A stretch of DNA of 64,000 bases from Halanaerobium salsuginis (GTDB lineage: Bacteria > Bacillota > Halanaerobiia > Halanaerobiales > Halanaerobiaceae): assembly GCF_900114545.1 (NCBI RefSeq), contig NZ_FOTI01000009.1, positions 1 to 64,000 on the forward strand, read 5' to 3'. Positions within the stretch are counted from its first letter, which is position 1; each line of letters starts with the position of its first letter. The position numbers and the translations under genes are program-made. Shown here one piece after another: positions 29,790 to 38,230 of the stretch. A model generated the notes under the pieces. That model searched no databases. It was not told where the DNA came from and was given only the letters and a program-made list of their open reading frames with translations.

Positions 29790-29822
29790 TTGATGGATTA
29801 GTATTTAACAATGCTTAGAAAG

Positions 29823-29849
29823 AGAGAAGGACCGTTCTGGTCCTTCTCT
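29823..29849 (+). other. Intercistronic hairpin between sugar-binding-protein and permease genes
   Basis: A perfect 11-bp stem, AGAGAAGGACC with its complement around GTTCT, has no T-run. It occupies the same place as the hairpin in the dpp operon and likely protects or over-represents the binding-protein mRNA. Confidence 0.7.
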
Positions 29850-29877
29850 AATTTATCAAATAGAGGAGGTTTAGGTA

Positions 29878-30948
29878 ATGGCAAAGCAAAAAATGTCAAA
29901 ATTAGCTAAATCAGAAGAAAAACTTGCTTTAAAATTATTAATTCCAACATTTATTATTTTATTAGTCATTGCTCTTTATCCACTAGGTCAGGTATTTTAT
30001 ACTAGTTTTACTAATAGAACTTTTGCTGGAACAGGTACTACAGAATTTGTGGGCCTGGCAAACTATCAAAGATTATTAAAAATGACAATAAAAGAACTAC
30101 CACCTGTAATTGATGAACAAACAGGACAACAAAAAATTGATGAAGAAACAGGTCAGCCAGTATTTGAACACCCAATTCGGGTTTTACCACGGCGGCCTAA
30201 TTTATATCGACCGGTATATAATTTTAAATTAGCAGGACATAAATATGTAATTGGCGCGATAACTCCTGATTTTATTCGAGCTGTGATTAATACAATTATC
30301 TTCACAGTGTTTTCTGTTTTACTAGAAACAATTTTAGGACTTGGAGTGGCTTTAGTTGTTAATAGTGAATTTAAAGGTAGAGGAGTAATGAGAGCTGTAA
30401 TGCTGGTTCCATGGGCTGTAATTACTGTTGTTTCAGCTAAAATGTGGGAGTGGATGTTTCAACCAACTAGAGCAGGCTTATTTAATATGCTTTTGAATAA
30501 AGCTGGCCTGGGAAGTGGTAATTTTTCCTTTTTAACTAATCCTACTCTGCAAATGCCGGCGATCATAGCAGTTGATGTTTGGAAAACAACTCCGTTTATG
30601 GCACTTTTGCTTTTAGCAGGCTTACAGCTAATTCCGAATGAATTATATGAAGCAGCAGAAGTGGATGGGGCAAGTAAAATCAGACAATTTTTAACAATTA
30701 CCTTACCTCTACTGAAACCATCAGTTGCAGTAGCGCTTATCTTCCGTACACTTGATTCACTAAGAGTGTTTGATGTTTTTCAGGTTATGCTTGCTCAGAA
30801 AAGATATTCCATGGCTAGTTTTAATTATTTTCAGCTTATTTCAGCTCGAGAAATGGGTATGGCATCTGCAATTGGGGTTATAATCTTTATTTTAATTTTT
30901 ATTTTTGCAATTATTTATATGAAATCATTAGGAGTTGATACAGAATGA
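29878..30948 (+). CDS. Sugar ABC permease, MalF-like (with loop insertion)
   Basis: A 356-residue membrane subunit of the carbohydrate uptake 1 family. The EAA loop is ELYEAAEVDGASKIRQFLTI, followed by TLPLLKPSVAVALIFR. Between the first membrane helix and the next, at about residues 62-120, lies an extra hydrophilic stretch of about 60 residues. It contains a repeated unit, DEQTGQQ then DEETGQP, which is not usual for MalF/ThuF-sized permeases (about 290-310 residues). It overlaps the next permease by 4 bases. Confidence 0.93.
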   Translation: MAKQKMSKLAKSEEKLALKLLIPTFIILLVIALYPLGQVFYTSFTNRTFAGTGTTEFVGLANYQRLLKMTIKELPPVIDEQTGQQKIDEETGQPVFEHPIRVLPRRPNLYRPVYNFKLAGHKYVIGAITPDFIRAVINTIIFTVFSVLLETILGLGVALVVNSEFKGRGVMRAVMLVPWAVITVVSAKMWEWMFQPTRAGLFNMLLNKAGLGSGNFSFLTNPTLQMPAIIAVDVWKTTPFMALLLLAGLQLIPNELYEAAEVDGASKIRQFLTITLPLLKPSVAVALIFRTLDSLRVFDVFQVMLAQKRYSMASFNYFQLISAREMGMASAIGVIIFILIFIFAIIYMKSLGVDTE

Positions 30949-31811
30949 GCAGAGAACAGCAAAAAATTATTAAAAAGATACTATTTTATTTTGTGCTGGC
31001 AGTAATAGTTGTCTATTTACTATTTCCATTCTATTGGGCTGTCAATTCTTCTTTGAAGTCTCAGGCTCAATTGGCTATGACTCCAGCTACTTTATTGCCT
31101 CGTGATCCTGATACAGGTAATATATCATTTTTTACTAGAAATTATTTTGCCATCTTTAAAAATGGTCAGTTTTTACGTGGCTTATTTAATAGTACAATTG
31201 TAGCAACTTCGACTACCATTTTATCATTGTTGGTTGGCTCTTTTGCAGCTTTTGCTCTGGGTAAATTACGTTTTCGAGGAAAAGCACCTTCACTTTATGT
31301 TATTTTAGCAATGACTATGTTTCCACAAGTAACAGTATTATCTGGCTTATATGCAGTTATCAATGCACTTAATTTAAGTGCTCGTTTTAGTATGATATTT
31401 ACTTATATGCTTTTTACTTTACCCTTTACAACTTGGGTTTTAACTTCTTTTTTCAAGGATTTGCCAAAAGAAATAATGCAATCTGCCCAGGTAGATGGAG
31501 CAACTCCCTTTCAAACATTTTATTTGATATTGCTTCCTTTAACCGCTCCAGCTCTAGTAACTACTGGTCTTTTAGCTTTTATTCAGGCCTGGAATGAATA
31601 TTTATTTGCACTTACTTTTACTTCAATTGATGTTAGTGCCCGCACTGTCCCAGTTGCTATTCAATATTTTTCTGGAGAATTTGCCCGTCAGGAACCTTTT
31701 GGAGAAATAATGGCTGCTGCTGTTGTAGTAACAATTCCCATAGTAATCCTTGTCTTAATCTTCCAGAAACGTATTGTAGCGGGTTTAACAGCTGGTGCAG
31801 TAAAGGGGTAA
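30945..31811 (+). CDS. Sugar ABC permease, MalG-like
   Basis: A 288-residue second permease. It has the PFYWAVNSSLKSQAQL segment after helix 1 and the EAA loop EIMQSAQVDGATPFQTFYLI, followed by LLPLTAPALVTTGLLAFIQA and WNEYLFAL. The start overlaps the end of the MalF-like gene (ATGA). No ATPase gene follows, so the motor is probably a shared MsiK/MalK-type protein encoded elsewhere. Confidence 0.94.
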   Translation: MSREQQKIIKKILFYFVLAVIVVYLLFPFYWAVNSSLKSQAQLAMTPATLLPRDPDTGNISFFTRNYFAIFKNGQFLRGLFNSTIVATSTTILSLLVGSFAAFALGKLRFRGKAPSLYVILAMTMFPQVTVLSGLYAVINALNLSARFSMIFTYMLFTLPFTTWVLTSFFKDLPKEIMQSAQVDGATPFQTFYLILLPLTAPALVTTGLLAFIQAWNEYLFALTFTSIDVSARTVPVAIQYFSGEFARQEPFGEIMAAAVVVTIPIVILVLIFQKRIVAGLTAGAVKG

Positions 31812-31836
31812 ATATTAGGGGAGGAAATTTTTTAAG

Positions 31837-34170
31837 ATGAACGCCGATCAGTTTTTTGAGATAGTTGATGGCTGGCAGTTAAAAATAACTAAATTTGACC
31901 CGGAACAGCTTATTCATTATGGAAGTAATTTACTCTGTGGAAATGGCTATTTAGGCTATCGTGGTACACTGCCTGAATGGGGAAAAGAAGAGTATCAAGC
32001 TTGTATAGTTAGTGACACTTATGATATGGCTGATGGTAAATGGAGAGAACTTTCTAATGCTCCTAATGGGTTGGCAACTGAGCTTCTTTTAGCTGATCAA
32101 AGTTTAGATTTTTCGCCGGTTAAAAATCTTAATACGAATCTTAGTTTTAATTATCAATATGGTATTTTTAAGCGTAATTCTAAATTGAAAAATGTAATAA
32201 ATAGATCTTCTGCAGATAAGTTAGAAGTTGAATCAGAACGATTTGCTTCTTATAGTAATTTACATTTAATTGCTAATAAATATCAGCTTAATAATTTAAA
32301 TCAAGATAAATTATTAAAAATACGTCTGGGTATTGAAGGAGATGTCTGGGATTTAAATGGAGAGCATCTGACTAATCTAAAGAATGATTATGAGACAGAA
32401 CAGGCAGTTTTATATCTGCAGGGAACAACAGTAGAAAGTAAAATTGATTTAGTTACAGCTATGTCTTTTAATTTCAAACAAGGTCTAGTTAAAAATATGA
32501 GAATTATTTCAAGGGCTAAATCTATCTATCTGGAATTAACTATTCAACCAGAAAATAATAGCTGTAAATTTGAGAGAAATATGGTTGTTTATTCCAGTAA
32601 TGACCTTACTGACCCTTTAGCAGCAGCTATAAAAACTGCTGTTCAGGCCAGAGAAAAAGAATATAAGCAGCTTTTAATCGAACATCAACAATGTTGGGAT
32701 GTAAAGTGGGCAGTAATGGATATAAAAATAAAAGGTAATTTGCTTGACCAATTAGCTATTAGATTTAATCTCTATCACAATATTATTGCAACCCCTGCTC
32801 ATAGTGAGTATCTTCCAATTGGAGCAAGAGGGCTTTCCTGTCAAGCTTATCAGGGATCAGCTTTTTGGGATCAGGAAATTTTTAATTTACCAATGTTTTT
32901 ATTTACTAAACCAGAAATTGCTAAAAATATCCTCAAGTATCGTTATCATACACTGGATGGAGCAAGAAAAAAGGCCCAAGATCTTGGTTTTGCAGGAGCT
33001 TTTTATGCCTGGATTAGTGGAAAAACAGGTCAGGAGTTATGTCCAGATTTTTTCTTTAAAGATATGATTAGTGGTCGTAAAATTAGAAATCATTTTAATG
33101 ATTGGCAGATCCATGTTTCACCTGATATTGGCTATACAATTTGGAAATATTATCAGGTAACTGATGATCTAGATTTTATTTTTAACTATGGGGCTGAAAT
33201 GTTATTTGAAATAGCTCGTTTTATTCATTCGCGAGTACATTATAATGATCGTCAGGATTATTATGAATTAATTCGATTGCTCGGTCCAGATGAATACCAT
33301 GAGAATATTGATAATAATGTGTTTACAAATTATCAAAGTCAGTTTGTGTTAAAAAAAGCAATTTATTTTTATCATTTGTTGCTTAATAAATATCCAGAAG
33401 AATTAGCAAGAATAAAAAGTTCTATTGAGTTAACTGAAACAGAAATTACAGCCTGGCAGAGAATTGCTGAAAAATTTTATTTGCCAGAACCAAATCAAGC
33501 TAATTTATTAGAGCAATTTGATGGTTATTTTGAACTAGAAGATACAACAGCAGAAGTGATTAAAAAACGATTAATTAATAATCAGGAGTACTGGGGTTGG
33601 CCGAATGGAATTGCTGTTTTTACTCAGGTAATCAAACAGGCAGATGTAATTCAGCTGTTTACTTTACATGATATTTTTAATCAGGATATACTTGCAGCAA
33701 ACTATGATTATTATGAGCCTAGAACCCAACATGGTTCATCTTTAAGTCCTTCTCAATATGGAATAATAGCAGCTAGAATTGGCAGATCAGAACTAGCATA
33801 TCAATATTTTAAAAAATCAGCTTTTATTGATTTAATGAGTACTAATAAGGCTGTGAGTGGTGGAACCTTCATTGGTGGTATTCATACTGCAGCAGCTGGT
33901 GGAATCTGGCAGTTAATTATTAATGGGTTTAGTGGTTTTAAACTGACAAAATCTGGACTTGAATTTAATCCTGCGCTAGTTGAAGAGTGGGAAGAATTAG
34001 AATATAAGCTTAATTATCGGTCAGCAATTTTGCAGATTAATTTAACTCCAGCTAAATTAAAGATAAAATTATTAGATATGCAAACTGAAAAGCCAGTAGA
34101 AATAAAAGTTAAAGTTTTAGCCAGGGAATATATTTTGGAACCAGACAGTCAGCTGCAGATAAAATTATAA
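31837..34170 (+). CDS. GH65 disaccharide phosphorylase (trehalose/kojibiose/nigerose type)
   Basis: A 777-residue cytoplasmic enzyme of glycoside hydrolase family 65, which splits an alpha-glucosyl disaccharide with phosphate into glucose and beta-glucose 1-phosphate. The catalytic acid is Glu in LLGPDEYHENIDNNVFTNYQ. The phosphate-binding region is PRTQHGSSLSPSQYGIIAAR. ARGLSCQAYQGSAFWDQEIF is the conserved catalytic-barrel segment. The length matches trehalose and kojibiose phosphorylases; choosing among trehalose, kojibiose, nigerose and maltose would need phylogeny. It is 25 bases after the permeases. No beta-phosphoglucomutase gene lies nearby, although these usually accompany it. Confidence 0.92.
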   Translation: MNADQFFEIVDGWQLKITKFDPEQLIHYGSNLLCGNGYLGYRGTLPEWGKEEYQACIVSDTYDMADGKWRELSNAPNGLATELLLADQSLDFSPVKNLNTNLSFNYQYGIFKRNSKLKNVINRSSADKLEVESERFASYSNLHLIANKYQLNNLNQDKLLKIRLGIEGDVWDLNGEHLTNLKNDYETEQAVLYLQGTTVESKIDLVTAMSFNFKQGLVKNMRIISRAKSIYLELTIQPENNSCKFERNMVVYSSNDLTDPLAAAIKTAVQAREKEYKQLLIEHQQCWDVKWAVMDIKIKGNLLDQLAIRFNLYHNIIATPAHSEYLPIGARGLSCQAYQGSAFWDQEIFNLPMFLFTKPEIAKNILKYRYHTLDGARKKAQDLGFAGAFYAWISGKTGQELCPDFFFKDMISGRKIRNHFNDWQIHVSPDIGYTIWKYYQVTDDLDFIFNYGAEMLFEIARFIHSRVHYNDRQDYYELIRLLGPDEYHENIDNNVFTNYQSQFVLKKAIYFYHLLLNKYPEELARIKSSIELTETEITAWQRIAEKFYLPEPNQANLLEQFDGYFELEDTTAEVIKKRLINNQEYWGWPNGIAVFTQVIKQADVIQLFTLHDIFNQDILAANYDYYEPRTQHGSSLSPSQYGIIAARIGRSELAYQYFKKSAFIDLMSTNKAVSGGTFIGGIHTAAAGGIWQLIINGFSGFKLTKSGLEFNPALVEEWEELEYKLNYRSAILQINLTPAKLKIKLLDMQTEKPVEIKVKVLAREYILEPDSQLQIKL

Positions 34171-34186
34171 TAACTTGCAAATAGCC

Positions 34187-34212
34187 GAAATAAAGTTGAA
34201 ACGCTTTATTTC
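34187..34212 (+). terminator. Possible terminator hairpin after the GH65 gene
   Basis: GAAATAAAG and CTTTATTTC pair around an 8-base loop. The T-run is poor, so termination is uncertain. Confidence 0.45.
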
Positions 34213-34250
34213 CTTATTCAAGTTTAAAAAATCAAAAAATTTAAAAACAT

Positions 34251-34279
34251 TTGACAATTACTCTAATCTGAAGTATAAT
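34251..34279 (+). promoter_or_regulatory. Consensus promoter of the leader RNA and isomerase gene
   Basis: A perfect TTGACA at 34251-34256 and a perfect TATAAT at 34274-34279 are separated by 17 bases. Transcription should start at about 34286. Confidence 0.9.
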
Positions 34280-34285
34280 GAGTTT

Positions 34286-34474
34286 CAATAAAATAATAAA
34301 TCGGATGAAGCTTAAAAGAAAAACTAGTTTAGTTACCAACGGGGGAAGGAAGTAAAACTTCTGAAGCTGACCAGGTACAAGAAATTTTAAGTGGACGGAC
34401 CTTTGAACCATTTTGTGGGACTGAGGAAAACCTTTATTTAAATTTAGAGGGTTTTTCTCAGTCTCATTTTTTTA
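34286..34474 (+). ncRNA. Unidentified structured leader RNA or small RNA with terminator
   Basis: Between a consensus promoter and a strong terminator lie about 130 bases with no open frame, rich in G-runs unlike the neighbouring AT-rich DNA. Visible elements are a GAAGT-AAA-ACTTC hairpin at 34349-34361, enclosed by TACC (34334-34337) and GGTA (34374-34377), and AGCTT (34310-34314) complementary to AAGCT (34364-34368). The terminator lies about 70 bases before the isomerase gene, so this could be a riboswitch-type attenuator or an independent small RNA. I compared it by eye with T-box, SAM, TPP, FMN, cobalamin, lysine, c-di-GMP, ZTP, guanidine, SRP and 6S patterns and found no match. Confidence 0.6.
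34418..34474 (+). terminator. Intrinsic terminator inside the leader of the isomerase gene
   Basis: GGGACTGAGGAAAACC pairs imperfectly with GGGTTTTTCTCAGTCTC around an AT-rich loop, and the stem runs into TTTTTTT. It sits downstream of the perfect promoter and upstream of the coding region, the layout of a transcription attenuator. Confidence 0.85.
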
Positions 34475-34547
34475 ATAGTATAACTTCACTTAAGATAGCT
34501 GGGAATTAAATTTTATTATTTTTAAATTATTAAAAGGAGCTGATAAA

Positions 34548-35327
34548 ATGAAAAAATCACTTTGTCTTGAAACAATTTTTACTGATTATTCTTTGCCGGA
34601 AAGATTTCTTTTAGCTAAAAAAGCAGGATTTGATTACGTAGAGTTTTGGGGGTGGCAGAATAAAGACCTTAGTCAAATTAAAGAGACTTGTCAAAATAAT
34701 AGTTTAAAAATTGCAGGGTTTTCTGGTGATCAGGATTATTCTCTGCTAGCTGCTGAGGAAAGAAATTTATATCTAGATTTTTTAGAAAAATCACTTATAA
34801 AAGCTAAATTTTTAGAAGCTGACTATTTAATTATTCATTCTAATGCTTTAGGAGAAGATGGTAAAGTTCTAATTGATTATATTGAACTATCAAAAAGTGT
34901 TAAATATATTAACAGTTATCAAACTTTAATCGAAGCAGTTAAATTAGCTGAAAAATATGAGATTACTCTGGTTTTAGAGGCTTTAAACACAATTCAAGAT
35001 CATCAGGGTAATTTTCTTAATTCAACAGCTGATGCAGCTGCCCTGGTCAGGGCTGTAAAATCTCCCTACTTAAAAATATTATACGATATTTATCATATGC
35101 AGTTAATGGAAGGTAATTTGTTAAATAATATTGAAAATTATTTTGATGTAATTGACTATATTCATATAGCTGATTCTCCAGGTAGAAATGAACCTGGAAC
35201 AGGTGAGATTAACTATCAGCAGATTTTCAAAAAATTACGTCAGCTTAATTATCAGGGAATAGCTGGCTTTGAATTGTTTCCATTAGCTGCAGCAGAAAAG
35301 GTAGCAGCTGATCTAATTGATTTATAA
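34548..35327 (+). CDS. TIM-barrel sugar isomerase/epimerase, hydroxypyruvate isomerase-like
   Basis: A 259-residue member of the xylose-isomerase-like TIM-barrel family. Metal-binding residues are placed as in hydroxypyruvate isomerase (Hyi): Glu in LVLEALNT, Asp/His in ILYDIYHMQLMEGNL, His in DYIHIADSPGRNEPGTGEIN, and a final Glu in GFELFP. The segment ADSPGRNEPGTGEIN is characteristic of the Hyi subgroup. The true substrate may be another keto acid or sugar. It stands alone behind a structured leader RNA with terminator, so expression is probably controlled by attenuation. Confidence 0.82.
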   Translation: MKKSLCLETIFTDYSLPERFLLAKKAGFDYVEFWGWQNKDLSQIKETCQNNSLKIAGFSGDQDYSLLAAEERNLYLDFLEKSLIKAKFLEADYLIIHSNALGEDGKVLIDYIELSKSVKYINSYQTLIEAVKLAEKYEITLVLEALNTIQDHQGNFLNSTADAAALVRAVKSPYLKILYDIYHMQLMEGNLLNNIENYFDVIDYIHIADSPGRNEPGTGEINYQQIFKKLRQLNYQGIAGFELFPLAAAEKVAADLIDL

Positions 35328-35397
35328 TTCAATTATATAATTAAATAAAATTATTAAAACTAAAAATAATTAATTTTATATTCTAAATTTATACTAA

Positions 35398-35425
35398 AAA
35401 ATAGCCCTTGATCAGGGGCTATTTT
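35398..35425. terminator. Bidirectional terminator between the isomerase gene and the amino-acid ABC operon
   Basis: The hairpin AAATAGCCC(C)TTGATCAGGGGCTATTT has A-rich and T-rich flanks on both sides and serves two converging transcripts. Confidence 0.85.
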
Positions 35426-35483
35426 AAGAATAGATTAGCTATTATTTAGTTAATATATATTGCATTAAATTTAATAAATTACT

Positions 35484-36281
35484 TTAAACTGAAAGCAGCA
35501 TCCGATCATTATTAAATTTACCACCATGTTTAATTTCAAACATTTTTAAAAGTTTTTCAATGCTTAAATTTTCTTTTTCTTCTGCTTTAATGTCATATAT
35601 TATCTGACCAGCATCCATCATAATTAGTCGATTTCCCATTTTAATTGCATCTTCCATATTATGAGTTATCATTAGAGTAGTTATATTGTTTTCATTGACA
35701 AGTTCAGCAGTTAGATTTTTTATTTTAATTGCAGTTGCTGGATCAAGAGCTGCTGTATGTTCGTCAAGCAGAAGAAGTCTTGGGTTAGCAACAGTTGCCA
35801 TTAAAAGAGTTAGTGCCTGCCTCTGACCACCAGAAAGTAATTTAACTTTAGTTGTTAGTCTTTCTTCTAGACCTAAATCAATTTTAGCAAGGTGTTTTTT
35901 CATTACTTTACGTTTATGCTTGCTTAATCCCCATTTTAAAGAGAGATTATTTGATTTTGAAATAGCTAGAGAGAGATTCTCTTCAATTGTCATTTCAGGA
36001 GAAGTTCCAGCCAGAGGATTTTGAAAAACACGTCCAATTTTTTGTGCACATCGATATTCACTTTTGCCAGTAATATCTTCTTTGTCAAGGATAATTGTTC
36101 CGCTTTCAACAGGAAATACACCAGCAATTGAATTTAATAATGTTGATTTTCCAGCTCCATTACTGCCTACAATAGTAATAAAGTCTCCTTTTTTTACATT
36201 TAAGTTAACTTTATTTAAAGCAATATTTTCATTTGGAGTATTTTTATAAAATATTTTTTCTAAATCTTTTAATTTCAGCAT
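35484..36281 (-). CDS. ABC transporter ATPase of a TrpXYZ-type amino-acid importer
   Basis: A 265-residue ATP-binding subunit. Walker A is VGSNGAGKSTLLN, the signature is LLSGGQRQALTLLMATV, Walker B is LLLDEHTAALDP and the switch His is in MITHNMEDA. The DEHTAALDP form and the preceding SPEMTIEENL are typical of the YufO/TrpZ-like group that pairs with PF04392 binding proteins. It is the last gene of a three-gene operon, 4 bases after the permease. Confidence 0.9.
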   Translation of the reverse strand: MLKLKDLEKIFYKNTPNENIALNKVNLNVKKGDFITIVGSNGAGKSTLLNSIAGVFPVESGTIILDKEDITGKSEYRCAQKIGRVFQNPLAGTSPEMTIEENLSLAISKSNNLSLKWGLSKHKRKVMKKHLAKIDLGLEERLTTKVKLLSGGQRQALTLLMATVANPRLLLLDEHTAALDPATAIKIKNLTAELVNENNITTLMITHNMEDAIKMGNRLIMMDAGQIIYDIKAEEKENLSIEKLLKMFEIKHGGKFNNDRMLLSV

Positions 36282-36285
36282 TTTT

Positions 36286-37158
36286 TCACCTCAATGCTTT
36301 CTTAATCCGTGGTGTTGATAAGAAAATTATTACTAAAAGAGCAGTTAATAATTTCAAATCGGAAGCTGCTAGACCCAAATTTAAAGCAATAGATATGCTA
36401 AAGCGATAAAGAATAGAGCCAACAACTACACCTATTGTAGCTATCATAATTGAACTTTTACCAATAATAACCTCACCAATAATAACTGAAGCCAGTCCAG
36501 CAACGATTGTTCCAACTCCCATATTGACATCAGAAAAGCCCTGGTACTGAGCAACCATAGCACCAGAAAGAGCAACTAATGCGTTAGACAAGATAAGCCC
36601 GAGCATTTTCATGGAATTAGTACTAATTCCCATACTTCTAATCATCTGGGGATTATCTCCTGTTGCTCTTAAAGCAAAACCAATCTGGGTATTTAAAAAT
36701 GCATCTAGTAAAAATTTCACGATAATTATAATTAGAATTAATAATATTAAGTGATTCCAGGGATAAGGCAGACCAAGTTTTTCGATCAAAGAAAAAATTG
36801 TCGATTTTCCTATCAGTGGAATATTAGGCCTTCCCATAATCCTTAAATTTATTGAATAGAGAGAGGTCATAGTTAGGATTCCTGCTAAGAGAGGAGCAAT
36901 TTTTAATTTAGTATTTAAAAATCCAGTAATTGCTCCAGCAATTCCTCCTGCCAATAAAGCAGCAATTAGAGAGTAAAAAGGATTAATTCCTGCTGTTAAT
37001 AGTCGGGCCGAAACAGCAGCGCCAAGCGGCAGAGTTCCATCTACACTTAAATCTGCAAAATCAAGAATTCGAAAAGATATAAAAACTCCCAGGGCCATCA
37101 CTCCAAAAGCAAGGCCCTGCTCTAAAGAAGTAATTGCAAAACTTAAATTCATATACAT
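36286..37158 (-). CDS. ABC permease of a TrpXYZ-type importer (BPD_transp_2 family)
   Basis: A 290-residue permease with about eight helices, related to the branched-chain/ribose permease family. Typical segments are FRILDFADLSVDGTLPLGAA, RATGDNPQMIRSMGISTNSM (the ATPase contact loop) and GLASVIIGEVIIG. In streptococci the homologous TrpY works with TrpX and TrpZ in aromatic amino-acid uptake. It lies 35 bases after the binding-protein gene. Confidence 0.9.
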   Translation of the reverse strand: MYMNLSFAITSLEQGLAFGVMALGVFISFRILDFADLSVDGTLPLGAAVSARLLTAGINPFYSLIAALLAGGIAGAITGFLNTKLKIAPLLAGILTMTSLYSINLRIMGRPNIPLIGKSTIFSLIEKLGLPYPWNHLILLILIIIIVKFLLDAFLNTQIGFALRATGDNPQMIRSMGISTNSMKMLGLILSNALVALSGAMVAQYQGFSDVNMGVGTIVAGLASVIIGEVIIGKSSIMIATIGVVVGSILYRFSISIALNLGLAASDLKLLTALLVIIFLSTPRIKKALR

Positions 37159-37193
37159 CTCACACCATTTCTAGAATAAAAATTTAATTTTAA

Positions 37194-38171
37194 TTATTGA
37201 CTAATTTCATCATAAATAACGTCAGCTCTATTTAAAACAGCATCAGGTATTTTAAGACCTAAATTTTGAGCAGCTTTTTTATTAAGATATAATTTTAATT
37301 CATCGGAAGATTGAACTGCCATTTTAGCTGGATCAGCACCTACTAAAATTTCAGCTGCCATTTTACCTGTTTGTTTACCAAGTAGATAATAATCAATACC
37401 AAGAGTAGCTATTGAGCCTTGTTTTACTTGACCATTTTCAGAAGCAAAAACAGGCACTTTATTTTGATTAGTAATATTTAAGACAGAAGGCAGGGCAGAA
37501 ACTATAATATTATCTGTTGGTACATAAATAGCATCAACTTTCCCCATTAAAGAAGAGGCTGCTAGACTAACTTCACTAGTATTACTAACTGTAGCTTCAT
37601 GAACTTCAATTTTCATTTTTTTCGCTACTTTTTTTACAATATCAATTTGAACTACCGAGTTAACTTCACCAGGATTATAAAGCATACCAAGATCAGTTAA
37701 ATTGGGAATAAATTCCTTTATAAGTTCGATCTGTCTGGCAACTGGATTCATATCAGTAGTACCAGTTAAGTTGCCACCCGGATTTTCTAGATTGGTCAAT
37801 AATCCAGATTTAACAGGATCTGTTACAGCAGTAAAAAGAACGGGAGTATCTTTAATTACATTTGCTGTAGCCTGAGAATTAGGTGTTGCAATAGTTAAAA
37901 CTAGATCAAGATTATCATTCCTAAACTTTTGAGCTATCGATTGAGCAGTAGCAAAATCTGCCTGAGCATTTTGAATAACATACTCTATCTGATCCTTACT
38001 ATAACCAGCTTCCGCCAGTCCATCAATAAACCCTTCTCTAGCTGAATCAAGAGCAGGATGTTCCACAAATTGAGAAATACCTATTTTATAGTCTGCTGCT
38101 CCTGCTGTTAAAGTAGAAATAATAATTAAACTTAAAACTAAAAATACTAAACTAAATGATGTTTTTTTCAT
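37194..38171 (-). CDS. ABC substrate-binding protein, TrpX/DUF534 family (PF04392)
   Basis: A 325-residue exported protein. The signal peptide is residues 1-25 (ending TAGA). The ABC_sub_bind fold shows YKIGISQFVEHPALDSAREG, TIATPNSQATANVIKDTPVL, FTAVTDPVKSGL and NLTGTTDMNPVARQIELIKE. Known members bind tryptophan or tyrosine, and others are uncharacterised. A 250-base leader with promoter, terminator and a ribosome-site hairpin precedes it, and a HutP-like gene lies just upstream on the same strand. The ligand could therefore be histidine or an aromatic amino acid; this is inference from context. Confidence 0.88.
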   Translation of the reverse strand: MKKTSFSLVFLVLSLIIISTLTAGAADYKIGISQFVEHPALDSAREGFIDGLAEAGYSKDQIEYVIQNAQADFATAQSIAQKFRNDNLDLVLTIATPNSQATANVIKDTPVLFTAVTDPVKSGLLTNLENPGGNLTGTTDMNPVARQIELIKEFIPNLTDLGMLYNPGEVNSVVQIDIVKKVAKKMKIEVHEATVSNTSEVSLAASSLMGKVDAIYVPTDNIIVSALPSVLNITNQNKVPVFASENGQVKQGSIATLGIDYYLLGKQTGKMAAEILVGADPAKMAVQSSDELKLYLNKKAAQNLGLKIPDAVLNRADVIYDEISQ

Positions 38172-38179
38172 TTTATAGT

Positions 38180-38202
38180 CCCCTTTCTAACTGGTAGTGG
38201 GG
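38180..38202 (-). promoter_or_regulatory. Ribosome-site-masking hairpin with pseudoknot-capable loop
   Basis: On the minus strand, TCCCC-type bases at 38203-38199 can pair with the ribosome-site GGGGA at 38183-38179. The loop contains CTACCAGTTA (38197-38188), an exact 10-base complement of TAACTGGTAG at the very start of the transcript (38415-38406). Loop pairing with the 5' end could expose or lock the ribosome site. Confidence 0.5.
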
Positions 38203-38230
38203 AATAAAAAAACACTCCTGGTGGAGTGTT
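38203..38230 (-). terminator. Leader terminator before the TrpX-type gene
   Basis: On the minus strand AACACTCC-ACCA-GGAGTGTT is followed by a run of T residues. It lies inside the leader, 32 bases before the start codon, so it must act as an attenuator for the importer operon. Confidence 0.88.

Noticed and set aside
34195-34212. CcpA-type cre site after the GH65 gene
   Set aside because: TGAAACGCTTTATT does not align with the cre consensus in its CG centre and right half; it is better explained as a hairpin.
34286-34474. Leader RNA as T-box, SRP RNA or 6S RNA
   Set aside because: No T-box GGTGGTACCGCG or AGTA motif, no SRP apical loop pattern and no 6S-type central bubble with closing ends were seen; the 5' part is also too short for a T-box.
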